A DNA stretch of 42,986 nucleotides. Origin: Branchiostoma floridae. Its lineage: Eukaryota; Chordata; Leptocardii; Amphioxiformes; Branchiostomatidae. Below the pieces are notes generated by a model that made no database searches, had not been told where the DNA came from, and was given only the letters and a program-made list of their open reading frames with translations. The translations under genes and the position numbers were made by a program. Below are positions 1-10,390 of this stretch, one piece after another; position 1 is the stretch's first letter, and every line of letters begins with the position of its first letter. The stretch lies in the NCBI RefSeq assembly GCF_000003815.2, contig NC_049988.1, positions 5,256,793 through 5,299,778 of the forward strand. The letters are read 5' to 3'.

Positions 1-960
1 GCTAAAATGGCGGTTCGGATTTTCCTTAAGTCGTACGAAGAGGGGGGTAAATGGGACGGCACTGTTGCGTTTATTGTTTCCCGGGAACATCTGCATCAGT
101 TATTATCTGAATGGTTCGTTTTTGTGTGGATACATTATTCATCTGCTAGTAAATGGGACAAATAAACTACAATGACTCTTGGAAAGCGTTGCTGATGTTG
201 GAGAGTCATCAGAAATGGACAGACAAATACATAAGAATTGTCAACAAAGACATTATTAAACAGAATATAATATGCATCTATTTGAGTTGAGTAATTACAA
301 TTATATTGTAGTTAATTTTATACGCATAAAATAGTTTGTTCAAGGAGGTCAAAGGTCTTGTATAGGAAAAAGAATATTTATGTGTAAAATATGTTGGAAA
401 GTCACAGACACAAAGGTTACTTCCATAGCAAAGGCTGGCGGGAACATCCGAAAGTAATTGAAACTGTTCAATTTTAAGTTGGTTGATACGCAAAGTATGC
501 AGTTACGTGAGGACCAATAGTCTGATTCATACGATAGATTTAATCTAAGGAACCCATATCTGATTCAGAGCGGTATCCTATTTAAACTTGGCTTGACGTT
601 TGCGTTTACTTTGTCTTGTGTACACATCTTCTACTGCATTGAGGTATGTTGGGAATCAAAGTCTTTGAAACGTATAGTCTACTTGAGTTCCTTCTTCAAA
701 TGATATCAACCTTTTCGAGAGTATTATACGTATTTTCCATTTTTTATGTACTTTAAGTCACATTTGGATAATATTGTCTTAGTCTCTGTCTACCCAAATA
801 GCACAAATTGTTCAATGTATGAAAACCTCGCAAAAAAGGCTATCGTGGCGGTTCCTTATATGTACATGTGACCCTGATTTGCATGATTTATGACTGAGCT
901 ATAGTATGAAGTTCCCTTAATTTACTACCCAGAGAATTATTGTGTTTTATCATTGATTGA
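1..960. other. Intergenic DNA, no gene seen
   Basis: No reading frame here resembles a known protein and I see no splice-bounded exon. The only structure I can point to is a degenerate octamer dyad at 860-884 (ATGTACAT, 9 nt, ATTTGCAT), which belongs to the recurring dyad family annotated further on. Confidence 0.5.
860..884 (+). repeat. Octamer dyad, degenerate
   Basis: ATGTACAT, then a 9-nt spacer, then ATTTGCAT. The right half is a perfect octamer and the left half matches ATGCAAAT at 6 of 8 positions. The spacing is the same as in the other copies in the window. Confidence 0.45.
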
Positions 961-1580
961 NNNNNNNNNNNNNNNNNNNNNNNNNNNNNNNNNNNNNNNN
1001 NNNNNNNNNNNNNNNNNNNNNNNNNNNNNNNNNNNNNNNNNNNNNNNNNNNNNNNNNNNNNNNNNNNNNNNNNNNNNNNNNNNNNNNNNNNNNNNNNNNN
1101 NNNNNNNNNNNNNNNNNNNNNNNNNNNNNNNNNNNNNNNNNNNNNNNNNNNNNNNNNNNNNNNNNNNNNNNNNNNNNNNNNNNNNNNNNNNNNNNNNNNN
1201 NNNNNNNNNNNNNNNNNNNNNNNNNNNNNNNNNNNNNNNNNNNNNNNNNNNNNNNNNNNNNNNNNNNNNNNNNNNNNNNNNNNNNNNNNNNNNNNNNNNN
1301 NNNNNNNNNNNNNNNNNNNNNNNNNNNNNNNNNNNNNNNNNNNNNNNNNNNNNNNNNNNNNNNNNNNNNNNNNNNNNNNNNNNNNNNNNNNNNNNNNNNN
1401 NNNNNNNNNNNNNNNNNNNNNNNNNNNNNNNNNNNNNNNNNNNNNNNNNNNNNNNNNNNNNNNNNNNNNNNNNNNNNNNNNNNNNNNNNNNNNNNNNNNN
1501 NNNNNNNNNNNNNNNNNNNNNNNNNNNNNNNNNNNNNNNNNNNNNNNNNNNNNNNNNNNNNNNNNNNNNNNNNNNNNNNN
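961..1580. other. Assembly gap (620 N)
   Basis: An unbroken run of N. Reading frames that cross it have no meaning. The gap lies between two copies of the octamer dyad (860-884 and 1661-1685), so repeats may have caused it. Confidence 0.99.
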
Positions 1581-1660
1581 TATTTACAGGACTTCTTGAC
1601 GGTTTGTTATTATTTTCAGGATGTAGATATCCGAAGTTTAACCCACATAAAACACAGATT

Positions 1661-1685
1661 ATGGAAATTAATACCTGATTTGCAT
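1661..1685 (+). repeat. Octamer dyad, near-perfect
   Basis: ATGGAAAT, then a 9-nt spacer, then ATTTGCAT, followed by AATTGATGA. The left half matches the octamer at 7 of 8 positions. The downstream AATT resembles the flank at 13875-13890. Confidence 0.55.
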
Positions 1686-2418
1686 AATTGATGACGAAAC
1701 TTTATACATCCACCACATTCTATCAAACGTGTGACATGTAACTGAGAAGTTTCCGTGTCTGATGTCCAATTTGACGGAGACTGGAGTTGGCGGAAGGGTG
1801 CGGTAATAGGCCTGCAGTGCGCAGAAGTGAGATCATCCAGAGAGGCTTTCTTGTTTACTTTAAGTTCGCGAATCCCTGGGCCAATAAGGACCAATGTAAA
1901 GTTAGGTACTTCACTACCTGTTTAGCTTAGCATTCAATAACCTTATGTATATACCTTGTATTTAGTTTTCTAAATATGACTTGCATTTCAAATAAACAGA
2001 AATAACTCAAACATGGAGACAGAGATGATTACATAATGACAATAGAGATGAAGACAATAGTTAAAACGGAACATAAACTACGGATCCAAAAATAAATAAC
2101 AATACTACAGCGGGGAAAAACTACCAACCAAATAAACTAGAACAACAATATAAGGTAGTATCGTTTACATAAGGAAAGGAAAGCCAGTGTAAATCAATGG
2201 TGAATTTGTAAACAGGAATAATCTCAAATAAAGTACAGACAAAAAGAAAAACAAAACACGTGACACTTCGTTTTAAATACAAGTGAAAATAATCCAATAA
2301 GGCAAAATCGCAGGAATAACAAAAAGACGAAAAGGAAATAGAGGGGTTTAAGAAATGGTGTGAATTATTTCTCCCCATTTACTGTAGTGAACTGCCAATT
2401 TGTTCTTCCTGGAAGTTA
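1686..2418. other. Intergenic DNA, no gene seen
   Basis: AT-rich sequence with only short uninformative frames. A minus-strand frame at 2121-2378 lies downstream of the LINE remnant in LINE orientation, so part of this stretch may be its 3' untranslated tail. I cannot see the boundary. Confidence 0.4.
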
Positions 2419-3855
2419 TTATGAATTCCTATTTGTGGTAAGACTGAAGATCTGAGAAAAAACGATAATAATGATAGGTAATATTGGAGAATTGTTTAGC
2501 CTTGGCGAATTTAATGTTAGATCACCCAGATTACATTCTATGTGTAATGGTTTACTTGATACTTGTTCGTACCATTTCTTAGCATCCCTCCAAAATTTGG
2601 AAACTCTTGGACATTCCCACAATAGATGTAGTGTACTTTTAGTACTAGTATCTTCTTTCTCAATTCCACAGTGTATGCAAACAGGGCTGTTCGAGAGTTT
2701 CCAAATATACAATATTTTTCTGGTAGGCAGACATTTATGTAACATCTTAAATTGAAAAGAATACTTCCAAATTTCAGCGATAATTCCTCATAGGACAACG
2801 CGTTTCCGTCTGTATGTAAAATATCATTTATAAACAAAATATTTGATGTGTAGTTTGATTTCTAAAATAAATAGGCTTGCTGTATATAATAATATTTGAA
2901 TCAATATAGAACGAACTAAGAGACCGAGAAAACTTAGTAAGAATACACTCTATATGATTGTTAGATAATTGCAAGAAAGGGTAAAGTTTACATACAGGAT
3001 CGGGGAAATCTGTCAAGTATTTACTAAAGGGGCTTTTGGCTAGACAAAGTCTAGGTATCCACGACGCTTTATGAGTGACATCAAAAGTGGGTAAGTGTAT
3101 TAAATTCAGATCACCACAGTCATAGGTGTTGTATATAATCTTGCGCTCAACCCTTTCTTGGCGCCCATTCTAAACGAAACTGAATATCTTTTTCTCATTA
3201 TTTTGTTTAAGAACTCGACGCTTGGAGAGGGTATACGTAATGCCATGAATAGATATGTAATATGTGACACTAAAAGGGAGTTAACTAAAGCAATTTTTCC
3301 ATCAAATGACAAGGAATGTCCTTTCCAATAGAGCAAGGTCCTGTCTATCTTAGATAGCCTTGTCCAGTAATTCTGCTCTAATCTCGTTGTATAACCAGTT
3401 AACCTATACCCAACATGCTCACTAGACCACTGGTCCATTGTAGAGGNNNNNNNNNNNNNNNNNNNNNNNNNNNNNNNNNNNNNNNNNNNNNNNNNNNNNN
3501 NNNNNNNNNNNNNNNNNNNNNNNNNNNNNNNNNNNNNNNNNNNNNNGAATAATTTTGTATTTACAATTAATGCCAGGAAGGAAGTCAATTCTGGTTGAAT
3601 AGGGAAACTGGAATCGTCAGCATATTGTGCTTCTTGGTTTCTACGTTATTTACAATTAGACCCCCAATGCTATCATTATACCGGATTTTTTGTGCAAGCA
3701 ATTTAACACAGAGAATAAAGAAATACGGTGAAAGTGGGCAAGCTTGACGGACGCCGCGTTTAAGTTAGAACGGAGTGGAGATAAATCCATCTTACTTGAA
3801 ATATTATTATATAGTACAAAAACCCATTTAATGAATCCAAAACCAAAGCCTGTAT
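2419..3855 (-). pseudogene. Broken L1/Tx1-like LINE, reverse transcriptase to C-terminal zinc knuckle
   Basis: This is the 3' part of a non-LTR retrotransposon ORF2, read on the minus strand. From about 3850 downward I can follow: FIKWVFVLYN; the RT block GVRQACPLSPYFFILCVKLL (about 3755-3690); a catalytic YADD at 3613-3624, in a different frame from the preceding block; a 100-N gap; then LSFDGKIALVNSL (about 3310-3270), a DCGDLNLIHLPTF-like stretch (about 3120-3080), and a C-terminal zf-RVT-like segment with LHKCLPTRK, CIHCG and HLLWECPRVSKFW (about 2742-2570). The order matches L1/Tx1-type ORF2 proteins. Several frameshifts and a stop just before GVRQ make it non-functional, and the endonuclease half is absent. 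The clade assignment is by eye. Confidence 0.85.
3447..3546. other. Assembly gap (100 N)
   Basis: Exactly 100 N, which usually means a gap of unknown size. It falls inside the LINE remnant, just downstream of the YADD block. Confidence 0.99.
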
Positions 3856-3860
3856 TTAAT

Positions 3861-3960
3861 TATTTATCTATTTATTGAGATTGCAGACAATGCAATACAT
3901 AGCAAACCCAGGCAGCTTAACTGATATTGGGTGACAACACATACATACATTGACAGTTCT
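3861..3960 (-). mobile_element. Probable LINE 3' tail (CR1/L2-like)
   Basis: On the minus strand this reads GCTGCCTGGGTTTGCTATG, then TGCATTGTCTGCAATCTC, and ends in an (AATA)n run. Microsatellite-ended 3' tails of this kind are common for CR1/L2-type LINEs. It abuts the 5' break of the L1/Tx1-like fragment. No coding part is visible, so the assignment rests on the tail alone. Confidence 0.4.
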
Positions 3961-4522
3961 CATAGAATCCACATGATTAACTCAAATGGTTTACATGTAC
4001 TTACTTAAATGAAACAACAAGATTAAGCCTAAAGACACACGTTTTGGAATAGAACATTGATAAACTTGATATATATATAGGTTGGAACTTAGAGTCAGAG
4101 GTCTAGTCTACATACAGGGAACTATTACGTAACAGATTGGACAATTAAGTATAGATTGGTTTAACTGGAAGAACCGTTTTGTGAAGGAAATGTAGGTTTC
4201 AAGTGCGGCAAATATTGGTTTGTATAGTTTTAGCATGAAAGTTCTCAGTTTCTCTTGAAAACGTCAAAATCCTTGATTCAGAGCCGAAATTCTTTGCAAG
4301 AGGAGTGAAGGAGGATGTGTACATCCGCGCCCACCGTCCATCGCTGAACAGAGACGGGGGGCGACACAGGTTATCTGGCAATTACGACCCTCTGCTGCAG
4401 TCGTGTGTCCGGAAGCTACGGCAGACGGGTCCATTTCTTTTGACATGCTGATGGGAGTCGGCTGAACATTTTGGGTAAGTCCCAATCTAACTTGGTGTTG
4501 GCTACGTAAAGTTTAAGTTTTT
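3961..4522. other. Unassigned sequence
   Basis: No recognised gene or repeat. The stretch 4300-4480 is more GC-rich than its surroundings and ends in a donor-like GGGTAAGT at about 4470, but its reading frames resemble nothing I know and no acceptor pairs clearly with it. Confidence 0.35.
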
Positions 4523-4788
4523 NNNNNNNNNNNNNNNNNNNNNNNNNNNNNNNNNNNNNNNNNNNNNNNNNNNNNNNNNNNNNNNNNNNNNNNNNNNNNN
4601 NNNNNNNNNNNNNNNNNNNNNNNNNNNNNNNNNNNNNNNNNNNNNNNNNNNNNNNNNNNNNNNNNNNNNNNNNNNNNNNNNNNNNNNNNNNNNNNNNNNN
4701 NNNNNNNNNNNNNNNNNNNNNNNNNNNNNNNNNNNNNNNNNNNNNNNNNNNNNNNNNNNNNNNNNNNNNNNNNNNNNNNNNNNNNNNN
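4523..4788. other. Assembly gap (266 N)
   Basis: Run of N; content unknown. Confidence 0.99.
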
Positions 4789-4939
4789 ACATTTTCTTAT
4801 CTAGGATGATTTTCTTTCCCTATTTTTCTCTATCACCAAGAGATCAGATTGGGGGCAAAGTTCGATTACGGCAAAGTTCGAAATACGGCCTCAACAAGTC
4901 TTCTGTGGTTGTGCTATGTTGCATGCCGGTTGTGTAATG

Positions 4940-5880
4940 GTTCAAGGCTCGTTCTCATTTAAATGTCGAAATGCTGTCGCCTGACTTTACTCCTTGATAT
5001 GGAGCAATTTATAGACAATATCACTGGTTCCTTCATTTTTCCACAACCCCAGTAATGTTTTACAAAAGATGCACCACAACATTCGTATAGTTTGATGGTT
5101 TAGAAGATTATTATAGCCACTGGTGGGATTTCAAACCCTAAAAAATGGCTGTCGCCTGAGAAGAAACCAAGAATTCAAATAGTAGCCACAATGGTAACAA
5201 TTCAGTTCCCAGAATGATTGTTCGACAGGTGAAACCAGCTGACAAGGCCCTCTGCCCGATCACGTCAGATCGCTCCTGTCACTGATCTTGGAGGCTGTGT
5301 GAGGTGGTTTATGCCTGTCGCCAGATTCTGTAGCAAACGTTACCACCACTAGTATGATGGTTGCCACGGTTATATTATGCACGTATAAGACTAGAAATGG
5401 CCGTTTTTGTGACGCTGTACAGTTTTTCTGGCTTTCTAAAGAAACAAGAAAGGGTTGTTGACTGTCATTTGTATCCCACCTTGCTTAACAAAATGCTGTA
5501 CAGAAATGACTGTAACAAACGTTACCATTGTTCGATGCTGTCTAAGCTTCCCATTTGACCTGGTGTAAAAAGGCTGCCCACTTTCCAAATGTCCCTAGGG
5601 ACATCCACTTATACCTAAATGATGTAGTCAATAAGGTAAGTCCTTTCGAAGAAAACAGGGTCAAGTCTACTGTTGTAACAAACGTTACCGGTAACGTTTG
5701 TTACATGCCCTGTAATGCATTATCAATGGGACCGAAAATAATAAGTTGCAATTTTTTGGGTATGGTTAAAAGAGGAATTTTCCTAAACAACCAGGTAGTT
5801 TTCAGTGAAAATAAAGCCGATCTATTTTTCGACAAAAAAAAATGCCATTTTCGACATTTCAATGAGAACGAGTGTCAAGG
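4940..5880. repeat. Inverted-repeat (foldback/MITE-like) element, copy A
   Basis: The two ends are inverted copies. The left end (about 4939-4972) contains CTCGTTCTCATTTAAATGTC and the right end (about 5846-5879) contains GACATTTCAATGAGAACGAG. Inside, CTGTCGCC occurs at about 4974 and 5147 and GCCTGTCGCC at about 5312. The segment 4947-5325 is homologous in reverse to 13171-13465, sharing the CTGTCACTGATCTT and TTTATGCCTGTCGCC stretches. No transposase frame is present, so if mobile it is non-autonomous. I found no convincing target-site duplication. Confidence 0.6.
5674..5705. repeat. 32-bp perfect palindrome
   Basis: The half-site TGTAACAAACGTTACC is followed directly by its exact reverse complement, with no spacer. 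The half-site itself contains GTAAC-AAAC-GTTAC. Related single half-sites lie at about 5331 (GTAGCAAACGTTACC) and 5513 (GTAACAAACGTTACC). Confidence 0.95.
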
Positions 5881-6882
5881 CGGTTGGAATACGTTCTGAC
5901 ATTAGTCGCCTCGGTTTAAATGAGCTAGGGTTGCCTGTTGCGCAATTGGACGTCAAATTAGGCTCCCAACTACGCCTAGATTACTGGGGAACTGCCGATG
6001 TGATCCCAATCAGTTACTAATCATTCTGAAATCCATCCACTCGAAACAATTCTCATTTCTTTTTTGAACGTTTTGAAACAGTCGGCTGCCGAAGCAAACG
6101 TCGTAGACCAATAATCAACCACTGTCAAACTTGCTCCCAACCAAACATCAACTAGGGTTTGGACGTACGGGAGGCCATGGTCGGTCTTGTGACAGGGAAT
6201 TAAGATTGATGGCGCACCATGCCATTGTCAATTTTTGTTGATAGAGTGTGTCAATGTAGGTACAAAGTTCCCTATTCGTAAATGACAAAGAGTAAATAAT
6301 TCTGATTAGTCAACAATGTCATTCATGTTAACATGTCACAGCACACACCTTATGTGCATATCCAGCTGGCTGACGTATTCGTCAACTGTCAAACTNNNNN
6401 NNNNNNNNNNNNNNNNNNNNNNNNNNNNNNNNNNNNNNNNNNNNNNNNNNNNNNNNNNNNNNNNNNNNNNNNNNNNNNNNNNNNNNNNNNNNNNNCGAAG
6501 GTTATTTTAGGAGAAATTGTCTTATTATTAAGAAACTGTTCCCTTGTAGCGGTAGCTGTCAACATAAAGGCTGAGGGGTCTTAGTGTCTGTCATTGCACG
6601 GCACCAAGTCAATATTGCTCGCTATTCTTGTCAGAACATGACCTTCGAACCAACGGTTTCCTTGCAGGCACTGGCCTGGCAGCTGTAGTCGTGTGCTCAT
6701 ATCTACAGCAGAACTCGTGTGGAAAGCTGGGCAGGTACGGATTATATTCAACAGGAGACATACAGGAGGCAACACAAGTGAAGTGGTCCAGATAACCAGG
6801 TAAGGCTCACTTATATTCTAATTGTTAGACTATCGTGCTAATGATACTATGTCATCTGTGTTTGATTGTAACGTCCACGTTA
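5881..6882. other. Unassigned intergenic DNA with a gap
   Basis: Apart from 100 N at 6396-6495 I see no gene, exon or repeat I can name. Short frames near 6316-6584 run into the gap and are not informative. Confidence 0.4.
6396..6495. other. Assembly gap (100 N)
   Basis: Exactly 100 N, probably a placeholder of unknown length. Confidence 0.99.
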
Positions 6883-7125
6883 TACCCCCTTTCCACTAGG
6901 ACGGCGCTCTCGCCGCGCTCTCTCTGCGACCTAAGATTTGACATATAGCTCAACGAATTGTATCGAAAAGAAACGAATCTTGTTACACTTTGTGCGTTTT
7001 GTTGTCTTCTCAATCACACTTTTACCTTTTGTATGATATACCCAGTGTGAAAGTGAAGGTTACACATATCATATGTAGGTCGCAGTGAGAGCGCAGCGCG
7101 ATCGCCGTCTAGTGGAAAGGGGGCC
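6883..7125. mobile_element. Harbinger-like MITE, 243 bp
   Basis: A small DNA element with about 45-bp terminal inverted repeats. The left end reads CCCCCTTTCCACTAGGACGG, continuing through CGCTCTC to TGCGACCTA. The right end, read in reverse, is GGCCCCCTTTCCACTAGACG, continuing to CTGCGACCTA. It is flanked by TTA on both sides (6880-6882 and 7126-7128), and the right terminus is GGCC. A TTA/TAA 3-bp duplication with GG-starting termini is characteristic of PIF/Harbinger elements. The short AT-rich core has no coding capacity, so any past movement needed a transposase encoded elsewhere. Confidence 0.75.
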
Positions 7126-7128
7126 TTA

Positions 7129-10100
7129 GCATATCGTAGGGAGATCTAACTGAAGCACAAAATCGATGGAGAACCAAAATCACTGACTTGTTGAATCATT
7201 TATACATCGCTAGGCGCTCGTGACCAAAAAAAAAAAAGATGTTTGGTTGACATGGATCATTAACTGCCACTGTCAAGCCGCTATGTAAGTATTAATCAAC
7301 GTTGGAGGCTACGCACATTCACAGGCTATGCTTGATAATACTACTTTATTGCAAATTCTTGTCCGAACGCTAATTGCAGATAACACGAAAGGTGATGGAC
7401 AAATAACGAAGAAGAATGTAGCATGTGTCTACTCCAGTCTAAGAACCGCAGGTTTTTCTGTACTGAGTTGGGTTTGTTTGTGATGTTAGGAGGAGAGTAG
7501 TTTCCTGTAAACGCGGAGAAATTAGGATGACATTGTGGCCCCTTGAGCTACCTGTTTTCTGTCGTGATCGTAGAACAAACAGTTCGAAATAAAACGTTCT
7601 TCGTTTTCTACGCTATCTAAGGCTACAGCAAGTCAATCTTAATTCTTGCGGATTTCTGCCAAATATCTTCTTTAGCCCCGGTTATAAAGCTCGCACGATT
7701 TACCGCGATTGAGGTTTCATGCAGGGTATCAGTGGCATATATCGTACGTTGAGAAAATCGGGCGCAATTGTCGTAGGACGATGGACATCCGACATACGTC
7801 AACTGTAGGTGAGCGTGGGGCGTCCTAAAACGACAAAAATAAATCTAAAATGAATTTAAACATGTTAAAAACGTCTCAATGGTCGTACGGTTGTTATCAT
7901 CCACATACCACGCTTGTACCAAGCTACAATACGGCCATCTTTCTACTGATGACGTGAAATATTAATAAATTTTAACGATGTTGTTCTGGCTTCAGCTTTC
8001 CCTGATATTGTTGATGAAAAGGGAATCAAACCATCAGTATCAACTGTTCACAGTAGCAACCAAAGAACAGCGCACCCGTAGAAGAGCCTGCTCCAAGGCT
8101 AGGTATTCCACTTGGCACTTTCAGGATCTGATATATACATTTGTTTGATGACTACACAAACGTGGGTTCATGATCAGATCAGATCTCGAAGAAGCCTGAT
8201 GAAACAGCTGGGTAACCAAATGTACTTAGTGGTTATGGTCGGCGTGGTCATGTCCTTTTTCCTGTTCTGTGGAGAAAAACAAGCTGTAGACATGGTAAAC
8301 AAAGACCCTGCCGGGACAATGACTCACATTTTTACACAAACAGCGCGATGACGGAATGTATACACTTCATTGGACAGCTTCTATTTTTGGAAGGAGTGGT
8401 CTTAAATCTTAGGGTTCACCGTACGCTAAGTATACGGACCTTCTGCAGCTCGCTTTTGCCTGGCGTCGATAATGAGTTCAACAAGACCTGTTGACAAAGA
8501 GCGGTATAATACGATACTTAGGAACTTGTAAATATTGTATGTTATGCTACAGAAAGTAAACTTTTATGGATGACATCGCCTGAAGACTAACGAATAGTGG
8601 GATAGCGCAAAAAAGATGAGTAAAAACAAGATGGCTACATTAACAAGCCTGGCAATGAAAATGATATTGGCATGGCGATGATGGTCTATAAATAGTGGTG
8701 ACATAAAACTCAAACTGAGAATTCACTGGAAGTTCCGGTCATGAACATTTTTTACCGCTGGTTTCGAGGCCTAGTCATAAAGTAAAGAAAATTATATTTG
8801 TCAACGATTGTTATGAAAATGATATTAAATATCATGTTTACTTTCCCTTGGGTGCTTTTAGGGTGCATTTGGGTTTTTCTGATGTGCAAGTAGCATAATA
8901 TAATTAATCAATAGTATTTTCAGCAGTTTTTGAAGTTTGGGCACCTTGTTGGTGTGCATATTTGCATGAATGGTCCAGCAGTGTCTTTGTTGTTGCTTGT
9001 TGCTTGTTGTTGTTTTATTTATTTTACCAGTGGTAACATATCGCCTTTTCTAGGCGCTTTTCAATGTATCCTGGAGGGTAACCCCAGACATACATATACA
9101 TACATATCAAATAAAATAAGAAGTAAAATAGTTTCTTTCTACGATACAAGTAAATCAAAATTGCAATATTATCATAATATGACTGAAAACATAAGTAGAC
9201 ATGAGTGTTTACCCCAAAGTTTAAAAAGTTTACTGATTATGTTGTTGCAGTATTTTCCAATGCAACATGGCAAATCCTTATGCTTGTGGGTCAAGGTTAG
9301 CCATTTGAATGTGTATTTTTGAATGTGTATTCTGGAATTCTGGGATAGTACCAGTTCCACTACTGCGATAGCATAAGCTGTATGCTGCACGATGATCGCA
9401 GTAAACCGTAGGTGGGTCCAAAGTCATTGTAAACTGACCCTAAACCGACGAAAGCTGCCCCCGTCATAGGCGCATTTTTATATTGTTCCTGACGTACGAC
9501 ATGTCGACAAACTGCATTGGAATCACAAGTACATAAAGATTTTAATGTATGAGGACTTATTCACTACTATTGTACCTGTATAGCATGTTTTAATTAATGT
9601 GTTTGCAGCCCTAAGACACCTGTGCCACTTCACAGTCAATGTGACCTGTCAATGTGCCTTGAGTCTTCAGCCCAGCGGTGGTTCATAATGAAGCTCATGT
9701 TGATTTGCATTACTGACTCCAGACTGTAAAGCGCGATGTTTACCTACCTAGTCACCACATTGTGGCCAGATGATTAACCGTGTGTGCAGTGCACCTGTTT
9801 CTTATCACAAACCCTTGAGAACCACGCACGACTTCTTATATCCTCCACAGGATTTTATTCACTTCGTGGTGTGCAGAGCTGCTTTGTCCCAAAGCTGGAA
9901 TTAATCCTTTTATATTAAATTTGTACGTTTGTGCAGCTGGTTATCCATTCATAGTGGTCGGCAACACCGTACACGTGTCAGATTTTGTTCATTCTTTAAG
10001 GTACAACAGCGGCCACATAGAGAACAATACACGCCCGTGTCGCGGAGTATGCGGTACCCTAAATCACATTTGGATTCAGGAGGAATGTTGACAAGAATCA

Positions 10101-10204
10101 AACTGCGCTTTCTGTCCAAAGATATTTTTTTTATCAAACACTAAATTTGTTTACTGCAATTGATGATTATTGCGGTGATCACAATGCGGCAGAAATTGCA
10201 AAAA
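7129..10204. other. Intergenic DNA, no gene seen
   Basis: Three kilobases without a recognisable gene. The longest frames (8112-8351 and 8930-9322, + strand) show no domain or homology I recognise and have no flanking splice context. A short A-run lies at about 7227-7237. Confidence 0.4.
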
Positions 10205-10390
10205 CTGCGGCCATAGAGCTGTAGGTTTTGAACCACTAATGCCGGGATGGACCCCTAGTCTTTTTTGATAACTGTGATGGGTTCTTTAATTTGCCCGGTA
10301 TGTGACTCTCCTAAAACCGGGACTTCTCCGAGGAACGGCCCTAACCGAAGCTAGTTGACTTTCCCAAGTACACACTGTCCGTGTTTGCCT
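10205..10390 (-). mobile_element. SINE body fragment
   Basis: Read on the minus strand, this contains GGTTAGGGCCGTTCC followed by a CGGG...GAGTCACATACCGGGC stretch. It parallels the SINE body at 39220-39310 (GGTTTAGGCCGTCCC followed by GGACGTTAAATGGGG). The tRNA-like head is missing and the copy is diverged, so the ends are approximate. Confidence 0.45.

Noticed and set aside
953-1691. Frames of more than 240 codons
   Set aside because: They consist almost entirely of unknown bases in an assembly gap. The same applies to the frames across 4502-4792, 32716-33537 and 37172-37615.
4199-4485. Possible exon ending at GGGTAAGT
   Set aside because: No homology, no matching acceptor in phase, and a gap follows immediately.
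8930-9322. 130-codon plus-strand frame
   Set aside because: Composition is that of AT-rich non-coding DNA and nothing in it resembles a known family.
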